From contig JAZQIW010000111.1 of assembly GCA_045541355.1 (NCBI GenBank), forward strand, positions 6,070 through 70,069: a stretch of 64,000 bases of DNA. The letters run 5' to 3'. Shown in pieces: positions 17,671-26,352 of this stretch. A program made the translations under genes and the position numbers. The DNA comes from UMGS1387 sp045541355. GTDB taxonomy: Bacteria > Bacillota > Clostridia > Oscillospirales > CAG-382. The number at the start of each line of letters is the position of its first letter. Position 1 is the first letter of the stretch. A model generated the notes under the pieces. That model made no database searches and was not told where the DNA came from. It saw only the letters and a program-made list of their open reading frames with translations.

Positions 17671-18114
17671 ATGAAGACAAAAGTATGCTTCAAAAAGCTT
17701 GACAATCGAGCAACGGTTCCGACCTATGGTTCAGAATTTTCCGCAGGTGCCGATTTATATGCCGTCTGTGACAATGACATTATCATTGAGCCCGGCAAAA
17801 CGGTACTGATTCACACAGGACTCGCCATGGAAATACCCGTGGGCTTTGGCGGATTTGTATTTGCAAGAAGCGGACTTGCATCAAAGAAAGGACTTGCACC
17901 CGCCAACAAAGTTGGTGTTGTTGATGCCGATTACAGAGGCGAAATCATGGTGGCTCTTCACAATCATTCTCAAATTGCTGCAACTGTTTCTCACGGCGAA
18001 AGAATAGCCCAGCTTGTTATTATGCCCTTTATTGCGGCAGAATTTATCGAGTGCGACGAGCTTTCGGAAACTGTTCGCGGCGAAGGCGGTTTTGGCTCAA
18101 CAGGAACAAAATAA
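17671..18114 (+). CDS. dut: dUTP diphosphatase
   Basis: A 147-residue trimeric-type dUTPase with all five motifs in order: AGADLYA, RSGLASKKG, NKVGVVDADYRGEI, GERIAQLVI and the C-terminal RGEGGFGSTG P-loop-like arm. It hydrolyses dUTP to dUMP and diphosphate, keeping uracil out of DNA and feeding thymidylate synthesis. The ATG at 17671 with GGAG nine bases upstream is preferred over an in-frame TTG at 17656. Confidence 0.97.
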   Translation: MKTKVCFKKLDNRATVPTYGSEFSAGADLYAVCDNDIIIEPGKTVLIHTGLAMEIPVGFGGFVFARSGLASKKGLAPANKVGVVDADYRGEIMVALHNHSQIAATVSHGERIAQLVIMPFIAAEFIECDELSETVRGEGGFGSTGTK

Positions 18115-18138
18115 TTTAAATAGAACGGAGGAAATCAA

Positions 18139-18372
18139 ATGAAAAAGATTATCTGCAAAAAGGAATACGACACAGAGGTTGCTACGATTGTAAAGAAGGT
18201 TACATTCGGCAATTTCGGTGAAGCTGACGGATATGAGGAAATTCTTTTCCAGACCCCCGAAGGACTTTACTTTGTTTATGTAAACGGTGGTCCTGAATCA
18301 ATTCATCCCGAGGAAGACATTTCAAGAATATCCAAGGCAAAAGCCGAACAGTGGATTGAAGAACACGTTTAA
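18139..18372 (+). CDS. Small hypothetical protein, 77 residues
   Basis: An acidic soluble protein (MKKIICKKEYDTEVATIVKK...) with an excellent GGAGG ribosome site and its own terminator, so it is a real gene, co-transcribed with dut 24 bases upstream. It looks like a small beta-sheet domain followed by a C-terminal helix (ISKAKAEQWIEEHV). It has no signal peptide or membrane helix and no family I recognise. Confidence 0.75.
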   Translation: MKKIICKKEYDTEVATIVKKVTFGNFGEADGYEEILFQTPEGLYFVYVNGGPESIHPEEDISRISKAKAEQWIEEHV

Positions 18373-18393
18373 TTATCCGCATTAAGGCATTTC

Positions 18394-18424
18394 AAGACAG
18401 AAGGTTTCCCCTTCTGTCTTTTAT
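18394..18424 (+). terminator. Terminator of dut unit
   Basis: AAGACAGAAG-gtttcccc-TTCTGTCTTTTATT: a 9-10 bp stem with a T tract. Confidence 0.88.
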
Positions 18425-18432
18425 TATTCAAA

Positions 18433-18468
18433 AAATAAAAGAGGTACGTGCCGTACAGCGTACCTCTC
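18433..18468 (-). terminator. Terminator of the surface-protein gene
   Basis: On the minus strand AGAGGTACG-ctgtacggca-CGTACCTCT followed by TTTATTTTTTG. Confidence 0.88.
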
Positions 18469-18506
18469 CATTTTTAATTGAAATTCAATTGAGTGTGAGA
18501 CTCAGA

Positions 18507-19736
18507 TTAGTTCTTCTTCTTCTTGAGAACTACTGCGAGAACTACAACAACTACTACAACGATTGCAATGATAGCAATGATGAGGCCGATGTTGGAGCCG
18601 CCTTCTGTAGCAGGAGCTTCGTCAACTGCAGGAGCTTCGTCTTCAACGGGAGCTTCTTCAACTACAGGTTCTTCAGCTTCATCACCCATCATTTCGATGT
18701 AAGCTTCAATTGTATCAACTGCGCCGGTAGCAGCGTTCTTAGCAGCAACAGCCTTTTCCTGTGCAGCAGCAACAGCAGCTTCATCAGCAGCAGCAATAAT
18801 ATCAGCGTCAGCAGCTTCAGCTTCAACGATAGCAGCTTCGATAGCAGCGATAGCGTCGAGAACTTCAGCATCATCCATATCACCTGCAAGTTCCTTAGCA
18901 TCTTCAAGAGCAGACTTTGCATCTTCAAGAGACTCAGCAACTACATCAGCAGCAGCCTTCTTGGACTGTTCAAATGCCTTAGAAGCGATTTCTTCTTCTG
19001 TAAGAGCAGCACCTTCAGTAACCTTTACTGTGTACTTCCAGTTGGATTCGAGACCGAGGCATGTACCTGTAACAACAACATAAGCAGTACCGTCAGCAAA
19101 TACAGCATCGCTTGCAGCGAGTGTCTTGTCAGCGGGAACTTCATATGTTTCACCGTTGTGATCGTATGTAATCATGAACTGACCGAGTTCATACTTTACA
19201 GACATCTTGAGAACATCGCCAGCCTTGAAGCCGAAGATGTTGGGGTTGATTTCTGTTGAGCCGGTACCGCTGAATGCTGTAACGCCTTCATAGAATTCAA
19301 CGTTAGGTCTGTTGAATCTGATAAGGGGAATATAACCGGGGTTACCGGGGACATCGCCTGTGTTGAATACCTTAGGCTGAGCCATGAGGTGGAGACCGAA
19401 CCAGCAGTCAGAACCGGATGTAACAGCAGGTACTTCGTCAAATGCGATTTCAACTACGAGACCGTTAAGGCCAACCTTTTCAGCAGTTGCAACACCGCCG
19501 AAGTTTTCGTCGCCCTTAGGATCCTTATAATAACCGGCCTGTTCAACTGTAACAGAACCGTCATCATTAACTGTCATTGTGTTAGGTGCCTTACCTTCAT
19601 TTACTGCTTCAGAGTAGCTTGCGCCGCTGTAAAGGTCATAACCTGCACCTGCAACGAAGTCAACAGCAGATGCTGTAACTGCAACAGAAGCAACGAGCAT
19701 GATTGCTACGAGAGCAAGAGATAAAAACTTCTTCAT
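18507..19736 (-). CDS. Exported, membrane-anchored Ala-rich coiled-coil surface protein
   Basis: A 409-residue protein of unknown function. A signal peptide (residues 1-24, ending TASA) is followed by a beta-rich domain to about residue 240 with the look of a carbohydrate- or ligand-binding jelly roll (GLVVEIAFDEVP, DCWFGLHLMAQP). Then comes an Ala/Glu-rich coiled coil (about 245-345), a low-complexity Glu-Ala-Pro stretch (EEAPVEDEAPAVDEAP), and a very hydrophobic C-terminal helix (VVVVVVVLAVV) capped by KKKKN. The anchor is a membrane tail, not a sortase LPxTG. Repetitive GCT/GCA-type Ala codons and the strong ribosome site suggest high expression. Confidence 0.8.
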   Translation of the reverse strand: MKKFLSLALVAIMLVASVAVTASAVDFVAGAGYDLYSGASYSEAVNEGKAPNTMTVNDDGSVTVEQAGYYKDPKGDENFGGVATAEKVGLNGLVVEIAFDEVPAVTSGSDCWFGLHLMAQPKVFNTGDVPGNPGYIPLIRFNRPNVEFYEGVTAFSGTGSTEINPNIFGFKAGDVLKMSVKYELGQFMITYDHNGETYEVPADKTLAASDAVFADGTAYVVVTGTCLGLESNWKYTVKVTEGAALTEEEIASKAFEQSKKAAADVVAESLEDAKSALEDAKELAGDMDDAEVLDAIAAIEAAIVEAEAADADIIAAADEAAVAAAQEKAVAAKNAATGAVDTIEAYIEMMGDEAEEPVVEEAPVEDEAPAVDEAPATEGGSNIGLIIAIIAIVVVVVVVLAVVLKKKKN

Positions 19737-19781
19737 AATCAGTATTGTATCAATTCAGATGAACTGATACGTTCCTCCTTT
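19737..19781 (-). promoter_or_regulatory. Leader hairpin between Shine-Dalgarno and start codon
   Basis: The only ribosome site, a perfect AAAGGAGG (19774-19781), lies 37 bases before the ATG at 19736. Between them the mRNA contains GTATCAGTTC-atct-GAATTGATAC (19747-19770), a 10-bp hairpin including one G-U pair. With the hairpin folded the spacing becomes 13 bases. An in-frame TGA inside the hairpin rules out an upstream start. Confidence 0.65.
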
Positions 19782-19879
19782 ACGAAATTAGTATTTTGTT
19801 TTTTCGTCTTAATAATATGTTATGCATCAATGCTTTACGTACGGCAAGCACCTCTGCTATATTATTACAAATTCAAATC

Positions 19880-20539
19880 CTATCTGTACTCGATAAGATT
19901 TTTAAAAAATTCGGCATTTCCTTTATAATACTCATCACCAAACCTTTTGTTTTTTTCAACAATACAGATGATGTATTCTCTCGGGAAATGTCCGAGCTTG
20001 GTAGTATTATAAGCAATCAAATCACCTATAACCATACCTTTTCCCTGAACTGAGTTTTCGGGAGTATATCCGAGAACATCTTCAAGGCTTGCCATATACG
20101 GCGTGTTGCCGCTGAAAAATCCCGGCTCCATTATATATACCACACATTCACCCATGGCAAGCTCCATATTGAATCGCTGAACCTCTGTCATTTGCGACTG
20201 CGGGTCATATACATACTTTTTGCCGTTTGCACTCTCTGTCATAACAAAAGAGTCAGATTTCAGGTCTACAACCACCCTGCCGTCTCCGTTATAATCGGAT
20301 GCAAACTTTTCTGCAAGATCGGCTCTGAATTCCTCGGCAGCCTTTGCAGAAATCCCCGAGCTTCCTACTGAGTATATAAATACATCGGGTTCTTTTTTTG
20401 AAAAGAACTGTACGGTAGCAAAGCTGACAAGAATTATTGCAAATGCACCGATAATTACTGCCGCCTTATTATGGTACCAAAAATTATCAAGCCATTTAAG
20501 GAAAGAGTTATTTTCGTAATCCTTCATTTTCTTATTCAT
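19880..20539 (-). CDS. Membrane-anchored hypothetical protein
   Basis: A 219-residue protein with a short basic cytoplasmic N-terminus, a single membrane helix (AAVIIGAFAIILVSFATVQFF, about residues 29-49) and an extracytoplasmic domain containing FIYSVGSSGIS and DYNGDGRVVVDL. I do not recognise the family. The ATG lies inside the lysS stop region (8-base overlap), making it the third gene of the greA-lysS unit. The outward domain suggests an envelope role unrelated to tRNA charging. Confidence 0.7.
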   Translation of the reverse strand: MNKKMKDYENNSFLKWLDNFWYHNKAAVIIGAFAIILVSFATVQFFSKKEPDVFIYSVGSSGISAKAAEEFRADLAEKFASDYNGDGRVVVDLKSDSFVMTESANGKKYVYDPQSQMTEVQRFNMELAMGECVVYIMEPGFFSGNTPYMASLEDVLGYTPENSVQGKGMVIGDLIAYNTTKLGHFPREYIICIVEKNKRFGDEYYKGNAEFFKNLIEYR

Positions 20540-22043
20540 CGGTAGGTTTCATTGTGGGGAACAACAAAACGTCTCTGATTGAGAAGGAATCGGTAAGAAG
20601 CATTACAAGTCTGTCAATACCGAAACCAAGACCGCCTGTGGGAGGCATACCGTATTCAAGAGCATTGATAAAGTCTTCATCAACTCTTGCGTTTTCTCCA
20701 CCGGGCTGTGCACGCTTTGCCGCAACCTGCTTTTCAAATCTTTGTCTCTGGTCGATGGGGTCATTAAGCTCAGAGAATGCATTACCCATTTCTCTTGCAT
20801 AAATGAAATACTCAAATCTTTCGGTAAACGCAGGGTCGCTTGCCTTACGCTTTGCAAGAGGAGAGTTTTCAACCGGGTAATCATAGATAAATGTAGGCTG
20901 GATGAGATTTTCTTCAACATATGCATCAAAAAATTCTACAAGTACAGCACCCTTTGTGGCATCCTTTTCTACCTCAACGTGCTTTTCCTCAGCAGCCTTT
21001 CTTGCATCCTCGTCTGTCTTCCAGTCATAATAGTCAACACCCGCATACTTCTTAACTGCCTCTGCCATTGTAAGTCTCTGCCAGGGTGAGCCCATATTGA
21101 TTTCAACGCCCTGATATGTGATAACATCGCTGCCGCAAATCTTCTTTGTAAGAGTTGAATAAAGCTCTTCAACAAGATCCATAAGCTGATGATAGTCGAT
21201 ATAAGCCTCATAAAGCTCAATCGAAGTAAATTCAGGATTGTGACTGGGATCCATACCTTCATTTCTGAAAATACGACCAACTTCATAAACCTTATCAAAC
21301 CCGCCGACAATAAGTCTCTTTAAATACAACTCAGTTTCAATTCTCAGATACATATCAATGTCAAGAGTATTGTGATGAGTTACAAAAGGTCTTGCCGATG
21401 CTCCTATTTCAAGAGTATGAAGAACGGGAGTATCTACTTCAAGGTATCCCCTGTCATCAAGGAACTTTCTGATTTCCTTTAAGATAAGGCTTCTTTTTAC
21501 GAAAGTATCCTTAACCTCGGGATTTACGATAAGGTCAACATAACGCTGACGGTATCTTGTTTCCTGATCGCGAAGACCATGGAACTTTTCGGGAAGAACC
21601 TTAAGACTCTTGGACAAAAGGACAAGCTCCTTTGCGTGTACTGATATCTCACCCGTCTTTGTCTTAAATACAATGCCCGTAACGCCAACAATATCGCCGA
21701 TATCAAGCTTTTTGAAGTCGGTATAACTTTCTTCACCGATATCGTCTCTTGCAACATAGCACTGAATTCTTCCCTTGCCGTCCTGAATATTGCAAAAGCT
21801 TGCTTTACCCATGACTCTCTTTGACATCATACGGCCGGCAATTACTACCGTCTTATTCTCAAGTGCCTCAAAGCTTTCCTTAATATCGGTCGAATAGTTA
21901 TCGACGGGATACTTTACAAGCTCATAAGGGTTCTTACCCGCTTCAATGAGGGAAGCAAGCTTATCGCGCCTTACCTGTTCCTGCTCACCGATTTCCTTTT
22001 CGGTAGGCACCTTCACTTCATTTACATTTTGATTTTCTGCCAA
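20532..22043 (-). CDS. lysS: Lysyl-tRNA synthetase (class II)
   Basis: A 503-residue class II synthetase. The N-terminal OB-fold anticodon-binding domain (VVIAGRMMSKRVMGKASFCNIQD) is followed by the catalytic core with motif 2 (FRNEGMDPSHNPEFT) and motif 3 (GGLGFGIDRLVML). It attaches lysine to tRNA-Lys. The start is a TTG at 22043 with a GAGG about 12 bases upstream. It follows greA after 22 bases. There is no T-box leader. Confidence 0.98.
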   Translation of the reverse strand: MAENQNVNEVKVPTEKEIGEQEQVRRDKLASLIEAGKNPYELVKYPVDNYSTDIKESFEALENKTVVIAGRMMSKRVMGKASFCNIQDGKGRIQCYVARDDIGEESYTDFKKLDIGDIVGVTGIVFKTKTGEISVHAKELVLLSKSLKVLPEKFHGLRDQETRYRQRYVDLIVNPEVKDTFVKRSLILKEIRKFLDDRGYLEVDTPVLHTLEIGASARPFVTHHNTLDIDMYLRIETELYLKRLIVGGFDKVYEVGRIFRNEGMDPSHNPEFTSIELYEAYIDYHQLMDLVEELYSTLTKKICGSDVITYQGVEINMGSPWQRLTMAEAVKKYAGVDYYDWKTDEDARKAAEEKHVEVEKDATKGAVLVEFFDAYVEENLIQPTFIYDYPVENSPLAKRKASDPAFTERFEYFIYAREMGNAFSELNDPIDQRQRFEKQVAAKRAQPGGENARVDEDFINALEYGMPPTGGLGFGIDRLVMLLTDSFSIRDVLLFPTMKPTDE

Positions 22044-22065
22044 AATTCACACCGTCCTCGGAAAA

Positions 22066-22548
22066 TTACTTGGAAATTTCAAGAACCTTCATAACGGTTT
22101 CTCCACCCGGAGTCTCTGCCTTAACAATCTCTCCTATTACAGCACCGATTAAGGCTCTGCCGATAGGTGATTCATCTGAAATCTTGAACTCCATGGGATT
22201 GGATTCGCTTGAGCCTACAATTGTATACTCAACTTCTTCGCCGAAGGTTTCATCCATTACCTTTACTCTGTTTCCAACATCAACAGCATCTGTTTTGATG
22301 TTGCTTTCATCTATAACCTTTACGTTTTTGAGCATAGACTCGATTTCGGCGATTCTTGCCTCTACAAGTCCCTGCTCGTTTTTTGCCTCGTCATATTCGC
22401 TGTTTTCGGAAAGGTCACCGAATGCTCTTGCAGTTTTTATAGCCTCGGCAACTTCTTTACGCTTGGTAGTTTTAAGGTATTCGAGTTCTTCCTGAAGTTT
22501 TTTGAGACCTTCACTCGATACCGTTGTTTGTTTAGCCAACGTTCTCAT
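22066..22548 (-). CDS. greA: Transcription elongation factor GreA
   Basis: A 160-residue GreA. The N-terminal coiled coil (EGLKKLQEELEYLK, RKEVAEAIKTARAFGDLSENSEY with the catalytic acidic tip Asp/Glu) is followed by the C-terminal FKBP-like domain (DESPIGRALIGAVIGEIV). It enters the RNA polymerase secondary channel and stimulates transcript cleavage in backtracked complexes. The ATG at 22548 is only about three bases from AAAGG. A TTG at 22539, giving MAKQTTVSSEGLKK, has better spacing and may be the true start. Confidence 0.96.
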   Translation of the reverse strand: MRTLAKQTTVSSEGLKKLQEELEYLKTTKRKEVAEAIKTARAFGDLSENSEYDEAKNEQGLVEARIAEIESMLKNVKVIDESNIKTDAVDVGNRVKVMDETFGEEVEYTIVGSSESNPMEFKISDESPIGRALIGAVIGEIVKAETPGGETVMKVLEISK

Positions 22549-22582
22549 TTCCTTTCAGAATTATTTTCATTTTATCATAGTA

Positions 22583-22611
22583 ATTATATTAGATTTTACT
22601 CTTTTTGTCAA
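22583..22611 (-). promoter_or_regulatory. Promoter of greA-lysS
   Basis: Minus strand TTGACA, 17 bases, TATAAT; a near-consensus sigma-A promoter 35 bases from greA. Confidence 0.88.
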
Positions 22612-22670
22612 CCGTATTTTCAAATTGTTTACTTACTATTTCGATTTGTTTTAATTGACAAACATCACAT

Positions 22671-22708
22671 ACTAAAACTCCCTGACAGCCGAATGCCGGC
22701 CATCAGGG
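22671..22708 (-). terminator. Terminator of the pyr operon
   Basis: On the minus strand CCCTGA and TCAGGG flank an inner GCCG-gcatt-CGGC stem, followed by GAGTTTTAG. The T tract is short but the hairpin is strong and lies just after pyrI. Confidence 0.6.
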
Positions 22709-22722
22709 CAATTCTTAAATCA

Positions 22723-23139
22723 TCATTTTGCTTTTGACTCACAGTACATACATCTATATACGCGTTTTTCCCTATCTGTGAGCTTAAACATATGAACAAG
22801 CTCCTGCTCTGTTGATGTAATACATCTTGGATTCTTACACTTTATTACTCCCTTAACAAGTTCGGGGGGCTCAAGGTGCGTTCTCTTTACAACCTTGCCG
22901 TCTTTAACTACATTTACCGTGATACCCGGGTCAATATATCCGAGTACATCGAGGTCAAGATTAATTTCCTCTGCAATCTTTATTATGTCCTTTTTGCCCA
23001 TTTTGACGCTTGTTGCATTCATAATGAGAGCAACCTGACTTTTAATTTCTGAAAGACCGAGGATATTATAAAGCTCTATTCCCCTGCCGGGCTTAATATG
23101 GTCAAGAACAATACCGTTATCAATAGGAGACAATATCAT
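22723..23139 (-). CDS. pyrI: Aspartate carbamoyltransferase regulatory subunit
   Basis: A 138-residue PyrI. The N-terminal allosteric nucleotide domain (IDNGIVLDHIKPGRGIELY) precedes a C-terminal zinc domain with four Cys in C-x4-C (CKNPRC) and C-x2-C (CMYC). It binds PyrB trimers and makes the enzyme responsive to CTP/ATP. Its ATG follows directly on the pyrB TAA. Presence of PyrI suggests allosteric control of the pathway at the enzyme level. Confidence 0.97.
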   Translation of the reverse strand: MILSPIDNGIVLDHIKPGRGIELYNILGLSEIKSQVALIMNATSVKMGKKDIIKIAEEINLDLDVLGYIDPGITVNVVKDGKVVKRTHLEPPELVKGVIKCKNPRCITSTEQELVHMFKLTDREKRVYRCMYCESKAK

Positions 23140-24054
23140 TTATTCCACCTCCAGCAGCTTCATAATAAGCGCCATTCTGACATATTTGCCGTTGAGCACC
23201 TGATCAAAGTAGCAGGCTCTCGGGTCATCGTCAACAGCAACCGAGATTTCATTTACCCTTGGAAGAGGATGAAGTATACACAAATCCTCCTTTGCGCCAA
23301 GCAATTTTTCGGGCGTGAGAATATAGCAGTCCTTCAAACGAAGATAGTCAGCCTCGTTGAAGAATCTTTCTCTCTGAACTCTTGTCATATAAAGTATATC
23401 AAGCTCACCCATCACATCATCAAGACTTGTTGCTTCAACGAACTCAATGTTCTTCTTTTTGAGCACTTCGTCCTTAACATATTCAGGCACTCCAAGCTCC
23501 TCGGGAGAAATAAGCACCATCTTTACATTTTCATATCTCGAAAGTGCACCGATAAGAGAGTGAACCGTTCTTCCAAATTTCAGGTCACCGCAAAATCCGA
23601 TTGTAAAATTATCAAGTCTGCCCTTTTTGCGTTTGATTGTCAGAAGGTCAGTAAGTGTCTGTGTGGGGTGATTGTGTCCGCCGTCGCCGGCGTTGATTAT
23701 CGGAACACGGCTTTTGAGTGTTGCAACATATGGTGCGCCCTCTTTTGGATGACGCATAGCTATAATATCAGCATAGCAGCTGACTGTTCTTATGGTGTCA
23801 GAGACACTCTCTCCCTTTGCCGAGGATGAGCTCTGCGCTTCTGAAAAACCAAGAACATTTCCCCCAAGCTCATACATCGCCGCCTCAAAAGACAAACGAG
23901 TACGTGTTGACGGCTCAAAAAAGAGTGTTGCAAGCTTTTTTCCGTGACACTTTTCGCTATACTTCAAAGGATTTTCAATTATATCATTTGCTTTTTCAAG
24001 CAGTTCGTCAATTTCGTCTGTTGTTAGCTCAAGAATATCAATAAGGCTTCTCAT
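23140..24054 (-). CDS. pyrB: Aspartate carbamoyltransferase catalytic subunit
   Basis: A 304-residue catalytic chain with the carbamoyl-phosphate loop FFEPSTRTRLSF (Ser49-Thr-Arg-Thr-Arg53) and the later HPLPRVNEI motif. It condenses carbamoyl phosphate with aspartate, the committed step of pyrimidine synthesis. The seven-gene pyr unit runs C-K-D-F-E-B-I, with pyrB second to last. The genes for carbamoyl-phosphate synthase are not in this window. Confidence 0.98.
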   Translation of the reverse strand: MRSLIDILELTTDEIDELLEKANDIIENPLKYSEKCHGKKLATLFFEPSTRTRLSFEAAMYELGGNVLGFSEAQSSSSAKGESVSDTIRTVSCYADIIAMRHPKEGAPYVATLKSRVPIINAGDGGHNHPTQTLTDLLTIKRKKGRLDNFTIGFCGDLKFGRTVHSLIGALSRYENVKMVLISPEELGVPEYVKDEVLKKKNIEFVEATSLDDVMGELDILYMTRVQRERFFNEADYLRLKDCYILTPEKLLGAKEDLCILHPLPRVNEISVAVDDDPRACYFDQVLNGKYVRMALIMKLLEVE

Positions 24055-24068
24055 AGCTGTATCCTTTC

Positions 24069-24707
24069 TTATTTGCCAATCCAGCTTTCATCACTGGGAT
24101 TATCACGGAACTTCTTAAGTCTTTCAATATCTTCTTTTGCGATATAGTTCATTTCGGCAGCCACTTCAGCTATAACATCAAAGTTTGTAAGGCTGATATT
24201 CTTAACTTCCGCCTGTGCAAGTCTTTCGATGCCCTTCTTCATTCCATATGTAAATATGCTTACAATACCAAGCACCTCAGCACCCGCTTCTCTGAGTGCA
24301 TCAACAACCTCTATAACGCTGCCGCCTGTGGAAATAAGGTCTTCAATTACTACTACCTTCTGTCCCTTTTCAAGCTTGCCCTCAATTCTATTCTGTCTGC
24401 CGTGGTCCTTATTTCCGCTTCTTACGTAACCCATAGGCATATCAATAAGACTTGCCGCGATTGCCGCGTGAGCAATACCTGCCGTTGATGTACCCATAAG
24501 CACCTCTGCCTCGGGAAATTCCTTTTTAACTGTATCGGCAATTGCCTGTTCGACAATCACACGTGCTTTGGGAGCTGTAAGAATAAGTCTGTTATCGCAA
24601 TAAACGGGGCTCTTAATACCGCTTGCCCATGTAAAGGGCTCGTCGGGTCTGAAAAATACCGCTTTAATTTCAAGCAATGCCTTTGCTACTTCTGTTTTAA
24701 TATTCAT
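24069..24707 (-). CDS. pyrE: Orotate phosphoribosyltransferase
   Basis: A 212-residue type I phosphoribosyltransferase with the PRPP loop VVVIEDLISTGGS and the catalytic flexible loop containing RSGNKDHGRQNRIEG. It joins orotate and PRPP to give OMP. It lies between pyrF and pyrB, preceded by an AGAGGTA ribosome site. Confidence 0.96.
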   Translation of the reverse strand: MNIKTEVAKALLEIKAVFFRPDEPFTWASGIKSPVYCDNRLILTAPKARVIVEQAIADTVKKEFPEAEVLMGTSTAGIAHAAIAASLIDMPMGYVRSGNKDHGRQNRIEGKLEKGQKVVVIEDLISTGGSVIEVVDALREAGAEVLGIVSIFTYGMKKGIERLAQAEVKNISLTNFDVIAEVAAEMNYIAKEDIERLKKFRDNPSDESWIGK

Positions 24708-24742
24708 TATTTATACCTCTTTTCAAATTATTTACTTATAAA

Positions 24743-25441
24743 TCAGCCGCAAAACTCAGCAACACATCTTCTGTATGCTGCAACAGGGTCATCTGCAGCA
24801 GTAATGGGTCTTCCGACAACAATATAATCCGAACCGATTTTCTTTGCCTCGGCAGGTGTCATTACTCTCTTCTGGTCACCAACATCCCCGTCAGCAAATC
24901 TTACGCCCGGAGTCACTGTCAAAAACTTTTCACCGCAGGTATCGTGTACCTTCTGTGCTTCAAGCGGAGAACATACAACACCATCAAGTCCTGCCTTCTT
25001 TGCATTTGCAGCATAGTGCATAACAACCTTATCAATCGGCTCATGGATCAGAAGGTCATTTTCCATTCTCTGCTGGTCTGTCGAAGTAAGCTGCGTTACA
25101 GCAATGAGAAGAGGGCGTGTACCGTCGGGTCTTGTCAAGCCTTCGAGAGCAGCCTCCATCATTGAAACGGTACCTGCCGCATGAAGATTTGTCATATCAA
25201 CATCAAGTCGCGAGAGTACATTCATCGACTTTTTTACTGTATTGGGAATATCATGAAGTTTAAGGTCAAGGAATATTTTATGACCCCTTCTCTTAATCTC
25301 TCTAACAATTTCAGGTCCTTCAGCATAGAAAAGCTCCATACCTACTTTGAGAAACGGCTTTTCCTCTTTAAACAAATCGAGAAAATCAAAAAGTGCCTCT
25401 TTACTTGCAAAATCACAAGCTATAATTACATCCTTACCCAT
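24743..25441 (-). CDS. pyrF: Orotidine-5'-phosphate decarboxylase
   Basis: A 232-residue TIM-barrel enzyme with the catalytic DLKLHDIPNT at residues 59-68 (Asp59, Lys61, Asp64), and TPGVRFADGD and YIVVGRPI in the phosphate-binding C-terminal part. It decarboxylates OMP to UMP. The start overlaps the pyrD stop by one base (TGATG). Confidence 0.97.
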   Translation of the reverse strand: MGKDVIIACDFASKEALFDFLDLFKEEKPFLKVGMELFYAEGPEIVREIKRRGHKIFLDLKLHDIPNTVKKSMNVLSRLDVDMTNLHAAGTVSMMEAALEGLTRPDGTRPLLIAVTQLTSTDQQRMENDLLIHEPIDKVVMHYAANAKKAGLDGVVCSPLEAQKVHDTCGEKFLTVTPGVRFADGDVGDQKRVMTPAEAKKIGSDYIVVGRPITAADDPVAAYRRCVAEFCG

Positions 25442-26352
25442 CAGTGTGCTCCTCCTATTATGTCACTTAGATTACTAATACCGTATTTTTCCATGACTCG
25501 CGGCAAATTTTCTACAATTTCCTTTGCGCCGTATGGATTAACAAGATTATATGCGCCAACCTCTACCGCCGTCGCACCCGCAAGCATCATTTCAATTACA
25601 TCCTCTGCGCTTGAAACTCCGCCCATACCGATTATCGGTATTTTTACGGCATCATAAACCTGATATACACATCTCAGTGCTACCGGGAATATGGCACTGC
25701 CCGAAAATCCGCCCATCTTATTGGCAATAACGGGCTTTTTGCTTTTCAAGTTTATTCTCATACCGAGAAGCGTATTAATGAGGCTTATTCCGTCAGCTCC
25801 CGCCTCTTCTACCGCCTTTGCAATCGAGGCAATATCCGTAACATTTGGCGTAAGCTTAATATACACCGGCTTTGTCGCAACCGCCTTTACCGCCTTCGTA
25901 ACCTCAAACGCCGCATCTGCATCGGTACCGAAATTCTTACCGCCCTTATGAAGATTTGGACAGCTTATATTGACCTCATGGATACCGACAATATCCTCTT
26001 TATCAAGCTTCTCGACAATTTTGACAAACTCCTCGACAGCAAAGCCGCCGATGTTGGCAACAACCTTTTTATTAAAGCACTTGCGAAGCTTCGGAAGCTC
26101 CTCTGCTATCACCGCATCAACACCGGGATTTTGCAGTCCTACGGAATTTATCATTCCGTTCGGTGTTTCGGCAATTCTCGGTGTGGGATTACCGAAGCGG
26201 CCTTCAAGCGTTGTTCCCTTAAATGAAAATGAACCGAGAATGTTTATATCGTAAAGCTCTGCATATTCATACCCGTAACCAAAAGTACCGCTGGCAGGGA
26301 TTATCGGGTTATCAAGCTCCCATCCCGAGAGTGTAACTTTAGTGTTTACCAT
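25441..26352 (-). CDS. pyrD: Dihydroorotate dehydrogenase, class 1B catalytic subunit
   Basis: A 303-residue FMN TIM barrel with PASGTFGYG near the N-terminus, HEVNISCPNLHKGG carrying the class 1 catalytic Cys, and IIGMGGVSSAEDVIEMMLAGATAVEVG for the FMN phosphate. Pairing with pyrK makes this the NAD-dependent type 1B enzyme. The ATG at 26352 with GGAGGAG six bases upstream is preferred over an extension to 26391 inside pyrK. Confidence 0.97.
   Translation of the reverse strand: MVNTKVTLSGWELDNPIIPASGTFGYGYEYAELYDINILGSFSFKGTTLEGRFGNPTPRIAETPNGMINSVGLQNPGVDAVIAEELPKLRKCFNKKVVANIGGFAVEEFVKIVEKLDKEDIVGIHEVNISCPNLHKGGKNFGTDADAAFEVTKAVKAVATKPVYIKLTPNVTDIASIAKAVEEAGADGISLINTLLGMRINLKSKKPVIANKMGGFSGSAIFPVALRCVYQVYDAVKIPIIGMGGVSSAEDVIEMMLAGATAVEVGAYNLVNPYGAKEIVENLPRVMEKYGISNLSDIIGGAH

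Noticed and set aside
18507..19259. Plus-strand Ser/Asn/Cys-rich reading frame opposite the surface protein
   Set aside because: It is the complement of the Ala-rich coiled-coil coding sequence, with no ribosome site and low-complexity composition.
22044..22700. T-box leader before lysS or greA
   Set aside because: lysS follows greA by 22 bases and the greA leader is about 30 bases; no T-box sequence (TGGnACCGCG) is visible.
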